A stretch of DNA of 64,000 nucleotides from Kribbella sp. NBC_00382 (GTDB taxonomy: Bacteria > Actinomycetota > Actinomycetes > Propionibacteriales > Kribbellaceae). Below are positions 40,357 to 48,811 of this stretch, in pieces (the stretch's first letter is position 1; each line of letters begins with the position of its first letter). The position numbers were made by a program, and so were the translations under genes. A model generated the notes under the pieces. It worked only from the letters and a program-made list of their open reading frames with translations, did no database searches and was not told the origin of the DNA. The stretch is from positions 3,410,001 to 3,474,000 of the forward strand of contig NZ_CP107954.1 in the NCBI RefSeq assembly GCF_036067295.1, written 5' to 3'.

Positions 40357-41022
40357 TCAGTCCGAACCCAGGCGGTAGCCGACACCGCGGATGGTCTGGA
40401 CCAGCTCGGGCCGGCCGAGCTTGGCCCGCAGGCTGGCGACGTGCACGTCCATGGTCCGCGAGGAGGCCTCGAAGACCGACTGCCAGGCATACAGCGCGAC
40501 TTGCTCACGCGGCACCACCCGGCCGTGATGGGCGGCCAGCACAGCTAGCACGTCGAACTCCTTGCGGGTCAGGCTGATGGGCTTGTCGGCGACCTGGACC
40601 GTGCGTGCCTCGATGTCGACGGTCAGGTCTCCGACGGTGACCCGGGGGCGGGGCTGCAGAAGACCGGTACGGCGTAGTACAGCATCGATCCGGGCCAGTA
40701 GCTCGGAGATCGCGAACGGCTTGACCACATAGTCGTCGGCACCGCTGCGCAGCCCGCGGACGCGGTCGGCCGCTTCACCCCGGGCAGTCACCGCGATCAC
40801 CGGTACGTCCGACACCGTACGGATCTGCCGGCACACGTTGATGCCGTCGCCGTCGGGCAGCCCGAGGTCCAGCAACACGAGGTCACCGGGGTCGGCTGCG
40901 AGCGCGTCCGCAGCCGTCCGGACGTGCGTCACCATCAACCCGTACCGGCGCAACGCAGGTATCAGAGCGTTCGCAATATCTAGATCGTCCTCGACCAACA
41001 AAATCCTGACGGCGCCGCTCAT
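40357..41022 (-). CDS. OmpR-family response regulator
   Basis: A 221-residue regulator. Receiver domain 1-118: acidic pocket EDD at 11-13, phospho-acceptor Asp52 in LLDLGLPDGDG, conserved Thr in AVTARG, and Lys101 in VVKPF. The C-terminal winged helix (about 130-221) has ISLTRKEFDVLAVLAAHHGR and ASSRTMDVHVASLRAKLG, typical of OmpR/PhoB. It pairs with the kinase encoded next. The 117-base gap to the divergent permease gene is where it likely binds to control transport genes. Confidence 0.92.
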   Translation of the reverse strand: MSGAVRILLVEDDLDIANALIPALRRYGLMVTHVRTAADALAADPGDLVLLDLGLPDGDGINVCRQIRTVSDVPVIAVTARGEAADRVRGLRSGADDYVVKPFAISELLARIDAVLRRTGLLQPRPRVTVGDLTVDIEARTVQVADKPISLTRKEFDVLAVLAAHHGRVVPREQVALYAWQSVFEASSRTMDVHVASLRAKLGRPELVQTIRGVGYRLGSD

Positions 41023-41139
41023 GCCGTGATCGTAGGGCAGGTGACGGGGTTATGTGTCAGATCTTGGTAAAGACGTAATCATGCGACTCCGCCTCGTGGT
41101 CGGCGACACTAGCCTTCGACCACAGGAGGGAACCAGTCG

Positions 41140-43164
41140 ATGACTGTGAGTGCAACATCGGGGGGTGGCAGCGCCACGCTCTCCGATTCGGAACTCGCCG
41201 AGTACGAGCAGGAAAAGCCCGCTCGGCGGCTGCGTCCTGCCCTGGACCGGGTGATCTCGGTCTGGTGCGCGGTGATCAGTGTCGGTGTTCTGGTCCAGGT
41301 TTTCTTCCCGCTGTCGGCCGGGACCCAGTACTACTTAGTGATCTTTCTCGCAGCCGTCCTCCCGATCACTTTGTTGTGCTACCGGGGCTGGAAGGTGCCG
41401 CCCTTCCTGAATCCGTTCAAGGCGCGTTCGACCGACAACCCCGGCATCACCGACTGGGTGCTCGCAGCGGTCGCGGTCGTTGTCTGTCTCTACCCGCTGC
41501 TCGACTTCGACGGCTTCCTCGAACGCCGCCAGGCGCCGACCACGCTCGACGTGCTGACCGGCGCGATCCTGCTCGTCCTGCTGCTGGAGGCTTGCCGGCG
41601 TACGACCGGCTGGGTCCTGCCGCTCGTCAGCCTGCTGTTCATCGCCTACGCGTACTACGGCGGCTATCTGCCCTACACCTGGTCGTTGGCCCACCAGGGC
41701 TTCAACTTCTCGGCGATCATCGCCCAGTTCACGATGGGCACGGCCGGCTTCTACGGAACGCCACTGGGCGTCGCAGCCAGCTACATCGTGCTCTTCACCA
41801 TCTACGGCGCCGTGCTGGACTACTCCGGCGCCGGCAAGTTCTTCATCGACCTGTCCTTCGCTGCATTCAAGCGCAGCCGGACGGCACCTGGCCGGACCGT
41901 CACCCTGGCCGGCTTCTTGCTCGGCAGCGTCTCCGGCTCCGGTACTGCGACCGCCGTATCGCTGGGCACCGTCTCGTGGCCGATCCTCCGCCGTGCGGGC
42001 TACCCGCCTGAGCCCGCCGGCGGGATGCTGGCCGCGGCCGGGATCGGCGCGATCTTGTCGCCCCCGACGCTTGGCGCCGCCGCATTCATCATCGCCGAGT
42101 TCCTTCAGGTCTCGTACCTGACAGTGCTCGGCTATGCGGTCATCCCGACGATCCTGTACTACCTGGGCATCCTGCTCGCGATCGAGATGGACGCGCGCCG
42201 GCACGGTACGACCGAGGGCGAAGCCTCCACCGAGTCGGCGTGGAGGCTGCTCAAGCGCTTCAGCTACCACTTCCTCTCGCTGTTCGTGATCATCGCCTTC
42301 ATGGCGGTCGATGTGCCGCCGTTCAAGGCCGTCGTCTACGCGGTGATCATCCAGTTCGGGCTGTCGTTCCTGGACCGCGAGCACCGGTTGACGGCCGGGC
42401 CGCTGTTCAAAGCGCTTGCCCAAGGCACCCGTTCTGTACTTCCGGTGGTGGCCACCTGTGCGACGGCCGGTGTGATCGTCGCGGTGACCACGCAGACCGG
42501 GCTCGGGCTCAACCTGGCCTCGATCATCGTGGACGCGGCCCAGGGGCTGACCGACAACCAGACCGTGATCCTGATCCTGACGGTGGTGCTGTCGGCGTTC
42601 GCAGTACTGATCCTCGGCCTGGCCGTGCCGGTGACCGCGTCGTTCATCATCGCGGCCGTGATCATCGCGCCGGCCCTGGTGCAGTTGGGCGTCACGCAGC
42701 CCGAGGCGTACATGTTCATCTTCTACTACGCCGTACTGTCGGAAGTCTCGCCGCCGACCGCGCTGGCCGCGGTGGCGACGTCCGCGATCACCGGCGGCAA
42801 GGTGATGCCGACGATGTGGCAGGCGTGGAAGTACACGCTGCCCGCGTTCCTGGTGCCGTTCGCGTTCGTACTGACCGACAACGGCGCTCGGCTGCTCGGA
42901 CAGGGCAGCCTGATCGGCATGGTGTGGACCCTCGCGGTCTCGATGCTCGCCGTCGCCGCGTTGGCCGTGGTGACCGGCGGATGGATCTTGGTTGCAACCA
43001 CTTGGGTGGAGCGGGCGCTGTGTGTTCCGTCCGCTCTGTGTTTGCTTTACCTCGCGCCCGTAACTATTGCGCTTGGAATCGGTTTGTTAGTTGTCGCCGT
43101 ACTTGTCAACCTGGTCCGGCGACACCGCCTGACTGGCCCAACGGAAGGACCAGCCGCCCCATGA
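41140..43164 (+). CDS. TRAP transporter fused permease (DctQM-type, TAXI class)
   Basis: A 674-residue integral membrane protein combining the small Q and large M subunits of a TRAP carrier in one chain, as is the rule for TAXI systems. Helices begin near residue 37; the M domain starts at about 150 and includes VSGSGTATAVSLGTVSWPIL and GGMLAAAGIGAILSPPTLGA, the conserved M-subunit stretch, and later EVSPPTALAAVATSAITGG. Transport is driven by a sodium or proton gradient, without ATP (family knowledge). ATG 41140 has GGAGGGAA upstream. It overlaps its binding-protein gene by ATGA. The substrate may be a dicarboxylate or related acid. Confidence 0.9.
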   Translation: MTVSATSGGGSATLSDSELAEYEQEKPARRLRPALDRVISVWCAVISVGVLVQVFFPLSAGTQYYLVIFLAAVLPITLLCYRGWKVPPFLNPFKARSTDNPGITDWVLAAVAVVVCLYPLLDFDGFLERRQAPTTLDVLTGAILLVLLLEACRRTTGWVLPLVSLLFIAYAYYGGYLPYTWSLAHQGFNFSAIIAQFTMGTAGFYGTPLGVAASYIVLFTIYGAVLDYSGAGKFFIDLSFAAFKRSRTAPGRTVTLAGFLLGSVSGSGTATAVSLGTVSWPILRRAGYPPEPAGGMLAAAGIGAILSPPTLGAAAFIIAEFLQVSYLTVLGYAVIPTILYYLGILLAIEMDARRHGTTEGEASTESAWRLLKRFSYHFLSLFVIIAFMAVDVPPFKAVVYAVIIQFGLSFLDREHRLTAGPLFKALAQGTRSVLPVVATCATAGVIVAVTTQTGLGLNLASIIVDAAQGLTDNQTVILILTVVLSAFAVLILGLAVPVTASFIIAAVIIAPALVQLGVTQPEAYMFIFYYAVLSEVSPPTALAAVATSAITGGKVMPTMWQAWKYTLPAFLVPFAFVLTDNGARLLGQGSLIGMVWTLAVSMLAVAALAVVTGGWILVATTWVERALCVPSALCLLYLAPVTIALGIGLLVVAVLVNLVRRHRLTGPTEGPAAP

Positions 43165-44144
43165 GAACCCGCCGACGCCTCCCCGCCGCCGTGGTCGCGC
43201 TAGCCGCCGCTGTTTCGCTGGTCGCCTGTGGAGGGCAGCGAGAACCGGAAGCAGGCAAGGCCGGTACCGATGGTGGCCGGCTGACCATCGCCACCGGCAA
43301 CACGACCGGTGTGTACTACCAACTCGGTGGCGCGATGGCGAAGGTGTTCTCCGAGAAGGTCGACGGCTACCGGGCGACCGCGAGCGAGACCGGCGCGTCG
43401 GTGCAGAACGTCCAGGGGCTGGTGGCCGGCAACTACGACATCGCGTTCTCGCTCGGCGACACCGCCGCGGACGCGGTCAAGGGCGAGCACAGCTTCAAGA
43501 GCCCGCAGGACGTGGTCGCGCTGACCCGGCTGTACCCCAACTACACCCAGGTCGCGGTCCGGGCCTCGGCCGGGATCACCAAGCTCGCCGATCTGAAGGG
43601 CAAGCGGGTCTCCACCGGTTCGCCGAACTCCGGGACCGAGGTGATCGCCCGGCGGCTGCTCGAGGCCGCGGGGCTGGACCCGGCCCGCGACGTCAAGGCG
43701 CAACGGCTCGGCCTGCCGGAGTCTGTCGACGGGATGAAGGCCGGTTCGATCGACGCGCTGGTCTGGTCCGGCGGCCTGCCGACCGGTGGCATCACCGATC
43801 TGATGACGAGCCTGGGCAAGGACGTCAAGCTGATCCCGATCACGGATCTGCTGCCCGCGCTGACCAAGACCTACGGCACGATCTATGCCCAGGGCAACAT
43901 TCCGGCCGCGACCTACAAGCAGCCGGGTGACGTCGCGACGATCATCGTGCCGAACGTGCTGCTGGTCCGGAAGAACATGTCCGACGAGCTGGCCGAGAAG
44001 CTGACCAAGGCGATCTTCGAGAACAAGGAGGCGCTGGTCCAGGTGAACGCGGCGGCCAAGGGCATCACCATCGAGCAGGCGGCCGATACGGCGCCGGTCG
44101 AGCTGCACCCGGGCGCGAAGAAAGCGATCGACGCCTTGAAGTAA
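43161..44144 (+). CDS. TAXI-family TRAP solute-binding lipoprotein, Sec-type (SBP2)
   Basis: A 327-residue lipoprotein: Sec signal with basic start MRTRRRLPAAVVALAAAVSL and lipobox VACGG. The TAXI domain has IATGNTTGVYYQLGGAMAKV, ATASETGASVQNVQGLVAGN, YDIAFSLGDTAADAVKGE and IDALVWSGGLPTGGITDLM. It is directly coupled to the permease gene (ATGA overlap) and is the obvious dedicated binding subunit. Beyond the stop lies an array of three tandem hairpins and then a terminator. Confidence 0.9.
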   Translation: MRTRRRLPAAVVALAAAVSLVACGGQREPEAGKAGTDGGRLTIATGNTTGVYYQLGGAMAKVFSEKVDGYRATASETGASVQNVQGLVAGNYDIAFSLGDTAADAVKGEHSFKSPQDVVALTRLYPNYTQVAVRASAGITKLADLKGKRVSTGSPNSGTEVIARRLLEAAGLDPARDVKAQRLGLPESVDGMKAGSIDALVWSGGLPTGGITDLMTSLGKDVKLIPITDLLPALTKTYGTIYAQGNIPAATYKQPGDVATIIVPNVLLVRKNMSDELAEKLTKAIFENKEALVQVNAAAKGITIEQAADTAPVELHPGAKKAIDALK

Positions 44145-44157
44145 CCCCACGAACCGT

Positions 44158-44272
44158 CCTCCCCCGCACTCCAGGCGCAGCGGGGGAGGGCGCAGGGACC
44201 CACCGCCGCACACCAGGCGCAGCGGCGGCGGGAACCAGACCCACCCTCACAACCAGGCGCAGTGGGGGAGGG
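44158..44272 (+). repeat. Three tandem covarying hairpins with an invariant loop
   Basis: Hairpin 1: 44158-44167 pairs with 44180-44189. Hairpin 2: 44199-44209 with 44222-44232. Hairpin 3: 44240-44250 with 44262-44272. All three loops end in the same CCAGGCGCA while the stems differ and keep pairing: the closing pairs are GC/GC, CGC/GCG and CAC/GTG, and hairpin 3 includes a G-T wobble. Hairpins 2 and 3 share one mismatched pair at the same height. The unit sits between the SBP2 stop and the convergent aldo/keto reductase. Confidence 0.8.
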
Positions 44273-44277
44273 TTTCA

Positions 44278-44324
44278 GATCGGGCCCGTCCCGCCGGAGG
44301 CATCCGGCGAAGGCGGGCCCGATC
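44278..44324. terminator. Long GC-rich hairpin terminator
   Basis: GATCGGGCCCG (44278-44288) pairs fully with CGGGCCCGATC (44314-44324), and GCCGG (44293-44297) with CCGGC (44304-44308) inside. It separates the convergent SBP2 and aldo/keto reductase genes and can act in both directions. Confidence 0.8.
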
Positions 44325-44341
44325 GCGTTCCGGTCCTGCTG

Positions 44342-45376
44342 TCAGGCTTCGGAGCTCTTCTTCCAGAGGTTGATGCCGGCCTCGACGGCGTCGGCGTCGA
44401 TCGCGTCGAGCTCGTCCTGGGTGAACTTGAGGTTGCCGACCGCGGCCAGGTTGTTCTCCAGCTGAGCGACGCTGGAGGCGCCGATCAGGGCGCTGGTGAC
44501 CCGGTCGTCGCGCAGGGTCCAGGCGAGCGCCAGCTGGGCCACGGACTGGCCGCGCTGCTTGGCGATCTCGTTCAGCGCGCGGACGTGGCCGAGCGTCTCC
44601 TCGGTCAGCTGGTCGGTGCCCAGCGAGGTGCCCCTGGAGGCGCGGGAGCCCTCCGGGATGCCGTCGAGGTAGCGGTCGGTGAGGATGCCCTGCGCCAGCG
44701 GCGAGAAGGCGATCACACCGACACCGAGCTCACCGACGGTGTCGAGCAGGTCCTCCTCGATCCAGCGGTTCAGCATCGAGTACGACGGCTGGTGGATCAG
44801 CAGCGGAGTACCGAGGTCGGCGAGGATGGCGGCCGCCTGGCGGGTCTTCTCCGCGGAGTACGACGAGATGCCCGCGTACAGCGCCTTGCCGGAGCGGACG
44901 GCGCTGTCGAGCGCGCCCATCGTCTCCTCCAGCGGGGTGTCCGGGTCGAACCGGTGCGAGTAGAAGATGTCGACGTAGTCCAGCCCTATCCGGTCCAGCG
45001 ACTGGTCGAGCGAGGCGAGCAGGTACTTGCGGGTGCCGCCGCCCTGGCCGTACGGGCCCGGCCACATGTCGTAGCCCGCCTTGGTGGAGATCAGCAGCTC
45101 GTCGCGGTACGGCTTGAAGTCGCGGGCGAAGTGGCCGCCGAAGTTGGTCTCGGCCGAGCCGTACGGCGGGCCGTAGTTGTTGGCCAGGTCGAAGTGGGTG
45201 ACGCCGAGGTCGAAGGCGCGGCGCAGGATGTCGCGCTGGGTGTCGAGCGGCTTGTCACCACCGAAGTTGTGCCACAGACCCAGCGAGATCGCCGGCAGCT
45301 GCAGTCCGCTGCGGCCACTGCGCCGATAGGTCATCTGGTCGTCGTACCGGTCCGGAGCGGCTACGTAGTCAGTCAC
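44342..45376 (-). CDS. Aldo/keto reductase, YghZ (glyceraldehyde 3-phosphate reductase)-like
   Basis: A 344-residue TIM-barrel oxidoreductase that uses NADPH. Catalytic residues are visible: Asp/Tyr in FDLANNYGPPYG, Lys in LLISTKAGYD and His in IFYSHRFDPD; the coenzyme loop is SPLAQGILTDRYL, with the C-terminal IGASSVAQLENNLAAV. The extended loop before the Lys (GYDMWPGPYGQGGG) is the hallmark of the YghZ/Kv-beta-like subgroup, which reduces L-glyceraldehyde 3-phosphate and methylglyoxal in E. coli. GTG 45376 has GAGGAACT before it. Role here: aldehyde detoxification (inference). Confidence 0.88.
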   Translation of the reverse strand: MTDYVAAPDRYDDQMTYRRSGRSGLQLPAISLGLWHNFGGDKPLDTQRDILRRAFDLGVTHFDLANNYGPPYGSAETNFGGHFARDFKPYRDELLISTKAGYDMWPGPYGQGGGTRKYLLASLDQSLDRIGLDYVDIFYSHRFDPDTPLEETMGALDSAVRSGKALYAGISSYSAEKTRQAAAILADLGTPLLIHQPSYSMLNRWIEEDLLDTVGELGVGVIAFSPLAQGILTDRYLDGIPEGSRASRGTSLGTDQLTEETLGHVRALNEIAKQRGQSVAQLALAWTLRDDRVTSALIGASSVAQLENNLAAVGNLKFTQDELDAIDADAVEAGINLWKKSSEA

Positions 45377-45478
45377 AGTTCCTCAGTCTGCCCCATGTCG
45401 TGACAAGTCCGCGAACCCTTGTTTTCCGTGGCTTGTGAGTGTCAGTACTGGGTCTTCTTGATCAGGTTGCGCCACGGC

Positions 45479-46183
45479 TCAGGCGGTGACGAGGCGTAGA
45501 ACCGCAGCACCCCGAGTAGCCGGCTGCTCGGGGGAGCGGTCCAGTGCCGCTGCCCCGGCTGCGGATCTTTGGGGAGCGCACTGATCACCCCAGTCGATGA
45601 TCGCCTGCAGTTGGTCGTCGTGCGTCATCAGGTTCTGCTGCGCCAGATCGCCGTGCAGAAGTACAGGCTCTTGCTCTGGGATCAGGGTGGCGAGGTGATC
45701 GAAGACGCTGAGAAGCCAGGTCGCGATGCTCGGGTCGAGATAGCCCCGCGTGGCCAGGCTGTCCACGGTCGGGCGGGGATCGCCGCCCCCGTCGTCTGCC
45801 GGAGCCCCGGCCGGCCGGGCCGCTTGATGAAGGAGCGCGATCTGGGCGCCGACCTCTTGCCAGAAGCTCGGGGACGGTGGCTCGCCGTCGACCAGGTCGG
45901 TGCCGTGGACTCGTTCGAGGACCATGAACGGGGCGTCGATGAGAGTGCGGGTGGTGTCGAAGTCGACGATGGCGGGCGTGCGCACACCGGCCGCGATGGC
46001 TGCGGGGATGACGGTGGACTCTTTGCGCAGGTCCTGCTCGAACTCGGTGCTGCGGGGGATGCGGACGAAGAGGTCGTCGCCGAGGGTGTAGGCGCGGTTG
46101 GCCACGCCTCCTGCGACTTCGCGGATGGCGTCCGGCGGTACGGAGTACCGGGTGGCCAGGGCCGTGCGCAGTGGAGTCTTCAT
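45479..46183 (-). CDS. Aminoglycoside phosphotransferase-like kinase with probable C-terminal frameshift
   Basis: A 234-residue member of the APH/choline-kinase fold: VAGGVANRAYTLGDDLFVRI (nucleotide loop region), FMVLERVHGTDLVDGE hinge, the catalytic loop LLHGDLAQQNLMTHDD and metal-binding IIDWGD. After that, near 45585, the reading frame loses codon bias and ends in QCAPQRSAAGAAALDR, unlike any kinase. The next frame over has strongly GC-ending codons and yields a natural-looking tail, ISALPKDPQPGQRHWTAPPS ... WRNLIKKTQY, stopping at 45442. A one-base indel in the GGGG run before the shift would join them: either a sequencing error or a true mutation. ATG 46183 follows AGGAGAGAA. Confidence 0.75.
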   Translation of the reverse strand: MKTPLRTALATRYSVPPDAIREVAGGVANRAYTLGDDLFVRIPRSTEFEQDLRKESTVIPAAIAAGVRTPAIVDFDTTRTLIDAPFMVLERVHGTDLVDGEPPSPSFWQEVGAQIALLHQAARPAGAPADDGGGDPRPTVDSLATRGYLDPSIATWLLSVFDHLATLIPEQEPVLLHGDLAQQNLMTHDDQLQAIIDWGDQCAPQRSAAGAAALDRSPEQPATRGAAVLRLVTA

Positions 46184-46217
46184 CGGGGTGATTCTCTCCT
46201 GCTGGATACTGATCGGT

Positions 46218-46844
46218 GTGCGACGGGAACTGGATCCGGAGATCATCAGCAGTAGGGACTTCTACGCCGTGCTGAACGCGGTGGTCGTGCCGCGGCCGAT
46301 CGCGTGGGTCTCGTCCCGGTCAGCCGCGGGTGTGCTGAACCTGGCGCCGCATTCGTTCTTCACCGTCTCCTGCGTGCAGCCGCCGATGGTGCAGTTCACC
46401 TCGGTCGGGCGCAAGGACAGCCTCAACAACGTCGAGGCGACCCGTGAGTTCGTGGTCAACTTCGCGGCCGAGCCGTTGTTCGAGCAGGTGAACGCGACCG
46501 CGACGAACTTCCCGCCGGAGATCGACGAGTTCGCCGCCGTCGGGTTGCATGTCGAGGCAAGTGCAACGGTCGCTGTACCTCGGGTGGCCGAGTCGCCGGT
46601 GGCGATCGAGTGCACGCTGCACACGACGGTCGAGCTGGGTGACTCGACCGTGGTGATCGGCCGGGTCCGCCGGATCAGCATCGACGAGTCGGTGATGGAC
46701 GGGCACCACCCCGAGATCACCAAGCTGCAGCCCCTCGCGCGGCTGGGGCGGAACGAGTGGTCGACGCTCGGCGAGATCCGCGACATCAGCAGGATCCGGT
46801 ACTCCGACTGGCCGGGCGATTACGCGGGTCCGCGAAAAGCCTGA
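46218..46844 (+). CDS. Flavin reductase-like FMN-binding protein
   Basis: A 208-residue split-barrel flavoprotein. The FMN-binding core is AVLNAVVVPRPIAWVSSRSA, with GVLNLAPHSFFTVSCVQPP, and NVEATREFVVNFAAEPLFEQ follows: the standard flavin reductase domain found in two-component mono-oxygenases and related reductases. It reduces free or bound FMN with NAD(P)H or serves a partner oxygenase that is not adjacent. GTG 46218 opens the frame; the longer frame to 46098 would read into the opposite gene's start. Divergent from the phosphotransferase by 34 bases. Confidence 0.85.
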   Translation: MRRELDPEIISSRDFYAVLNAVVVPRPIAWVSSRSAAGVLNLAPHSFFTVSCVQPPMVQFTSVGRKDSLNNVEATREFVVNFAAEPLFEQVNATATNFPPEIDEFAAVGLHVEASATVAVPRVAESPVAIECTLHTTVELGDSTVVIGRVRRISIDESVMDGHHPEITKLQPLARLGRNEWSTLGEIRDISRIRYSDWPGDYAGPRKA

Positions 46845-46903
46845 CAGGTAAGGGGAATCTGGGCGGGGTTTCCGCTCGGGCGCAAAACTTTTTGAATTTG
46901 GAC

Positions 46904-46930
46904 CCATCCGGGGGGCTGGGCGGCCCGAAG
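46904..46930 (+). promoter_or_regulatory. SigK-type ECF promoter for the molybdopterin/fasciclin unit
   Basis: CCATCC (46904-46909), a 15-base spacer and CCGAAG (46925-46930) match, but for the last base, the SigK consensus known from Mycobacterium tuberculosis (CCATCC, 15-16 bases, CCGAAT). Transcription would begin about 46937, next to the ATG at 46938, which has no ribosome site, so the message is probably leaderless. The downstream gene pair includes a fasciclin protein, as does the mycobacterial SigK regulon (mpt70/mpt83). Confidence 0.7.
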
Positions 46931-46937
46931 TACCGGC

Positions 46938-48719
46938 ATGACCATGAGGAAACGTCGCGCACTCGCAGCGCTGGGAGGTTTGCTCGCCGCAGGCGCAGGA
47001 CTCGGCCTCGGCGAACTCACCGCCGCACTGGCCGGTGGCACGTCCCCCGTGGTCGGCGTCGGCACCCAGCTGATCGACCTGGCCCCCGGTGCTGCCAAAG
47101 ACTGGGCAGTCAAAAACCTGGGCACCGCCGACAAGCCAATCCTGATCGGCGTAGTCCTGCTAGCCGTAGCGATCTTCTCCCTGGTGGCCAGCGCCATCGG
47201 CGCCACCCGCCCGAGGATCGCCATCGCCCTGACAGTCCTCCTAGGCGCCCTAGCCATCCTCGCCGCCGCCACCGGCCGCACCCTCGCAACCAACCACTTC
47301 ACCCAGGTCCTCCCCGCCATCATCACGTTGCTAACAGCAACAACCGGCATAGTCGTCGTACTACGCACCCTCAAACCCTTCGGCGGCAGCCGGCACCCGG
47401 AAGCCCCTGCCGCCGAAGGCTCCAACCCGCCCCTCGCCACCAATACGCCTACCGCCGACGGCGCCGACCCGGCCCTCGCCACCAACGCTCCCGCAGACGA
47501 GGGCTCGGAATCCGCCCCCGCCACCAACGCCCCCGTCGCCGGAGGCGGCAAGCCCACGCTCCGCGTCGGCGACTCAGCGCCCGTGGCTGGTGCAGCCGCT
47601 TCGTCTGACACCGCGCGCAGCGCCGTGGGCGCGGAGCCGGCCGAGGCGCCGAGTGGGTTTGATCGGCGGGCGTTTCTGGGGACTGTGATGGCTCTGGGGG
47701 TCGCCGGGGCTGGTGGGTTCGGAGGCTCGCTGGTGGTGCCGGGTGGGGTTAGTGAGTCGACTCGGCGGGGGATCAAGCTGCCGATGGCTGCTAGCCGGGC
47801 TCGTGCGGTGCCGGCTGGGGTGGCGGCGGACGTCTCCGGCGTCAGCAAGTTCTTCACGCCGAACCCGAACTTCTACCGCGTCGACACCCTGCTCACCGTC
47901 CCCAAGGTCGACCCGCGCAACTGGCAGCTCCGCATCCACGGCATGGTCGACCGCGAACTCCGGCTGAGCTTCGCCGACCTGCTCGACCGCCGGCTGATCG
48001 AGCGCGACATCACCCTCACCTGCGTCTCCAACGAGGTCGGCGGCCCGTACGTCGGCAACGCCCGCTGGATCGGCGTACCGATCGCCGAGCTGCTCCGCGA
48101 GGCCGGCGTCCAAGGCGGCGCCGACGCGGTCCGCTCGACCAGCGTCGACGGGCTCACCATCGGCACCCCGCTGAAGGCTCTGACCGACGGCCGCGACGCG
48201 ATTCTCGCCGTCGGCATGAACGGCGAACCGCTGCCCTTCGAGCACGGCTTCCCGGTCCGGATGGTGGTGCCAGGCCTGTACGGCTTCGTCTCCGCGACCA
48301 AATGGCTGGTCGACTTCGAAGTGACCAAGTTCGAGGACTTCAGCGCGTACTGGACCGATCGCGGCTGGTCCGTCGAGGCACCGATCAAGACCTCGTCGCG
48401 GATCGACGTACCGCGCGGATTCGCCCGGATCAAGGCCGGCCCCGCGGTCGCGGCCGGTGTTGCCTGGGCTCAGCACCGCGGTATCACCAAGGTCGAGGTC
48501 CAGGTCGACGACAACGACTGGTTGCCCGCGACGCTCGCCGCCGAGGACTCCATCGACACCTGGCGGCAATGGACCTTCCGCTGGGATGCCACCCCCGGCA
48601 ACCACACGCTCACCGTCCGGGCGACCGACGCCACCGGACAGGTGCAGACCGCCGACCGTGCGGCCCCGCGACCCAACGGGTCGAGTGGCCTGCACAACAC
48701 GGTGGTGATGGTCGAGTAA
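46938..48719 (+). CDS. Membrane-tethered molybdopterin oxidoreductase, sulfite oxidase family
   Basis: A 593-residue protein. Residues 1-145 hold four membrane helices (about 8-32, 68-88, 94-113, 122-143). A repetitive linker (150-235) carries three LATN/PATN-A/T-P words. A twin-arginine-like [10 protein letters not shown] at 241-250 precedes a fifth hydrophobic stretch. The catalytic sulfite-oxidase domain begins at about 305 ([20 protein letters not shown]), with the molybdenum-ligating Cys362 in [10 protein letters not shown], and a C-terminal immunoglobulin-like dimer domain (about 490-593) follows. It probably oxidises or reduces a small S- or N-oxide outside the membrane. ATG 46938 sits directly after the promoter. 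Confidence 0.88.
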   Translation: MTMRKRRALAALGGLLAAGAGLGLGELTAALAGGTSPVVGVGTQLIDLAPGAAKDWAVKNLGTADKPILIGVVLLAVAIFSLVASAIGATRPRIAIALTVLLGALAILAAATGRTLATNHFTQVLPAIITLLTATTGIVVVLRTLKPFGGSRHPEAPAAEGSNPPLATNTPTADGADPALATNAPADEGSESAPATNAPVAGGGKPTLRVGDSAPVAGAAASSDTARSAVGAEPAEAPSGFDRRAFLGTVMALGVAGAGGFGGSLVVPGGVSESTRRGIKLPMAASRARAVPAGVAADVSGVSKFFTPNPNFYRVDTLLTVPKVDPRNWQLRIHGMVDRELRLSFADLLDRRLIERDITLTCVSNEVGGPYVGNARWIGVPIAELLREAGVQGGADAVRSTSVDGLTIGTPLKALTDGRDAILAVGMNGEPLPFEHGFPVRMVVPGLYGFVSATKWLVDFEVTKFEDFSAYWTDRGWSVEAPIKTSSRIDVPRGFARIKAGPAVAAGVAWAQHRGITKVEVQVDDNDWLPATLAAEDSIDTWRQWTFRWDATPGNHTLTVRATDATGQVQTADRAAPRPNGSSGLHNTVVMVE

Positions 48720-48811
48720 TTCGGCCGGATCACCCGCAGACCCCACAGCAGAACGCCTGGCGGCACACCAGTGATCACGCCGGGAAATCAAACCCAAGGA
48801 GAAGGATCGTC

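Noticed and set aside
44158..44272. Possible CRISPR array
   Set aside because: Only three units, the 'repeat' is a loop word inside covarying stems, there are no spacers of uniform length and no cas gene nearby.
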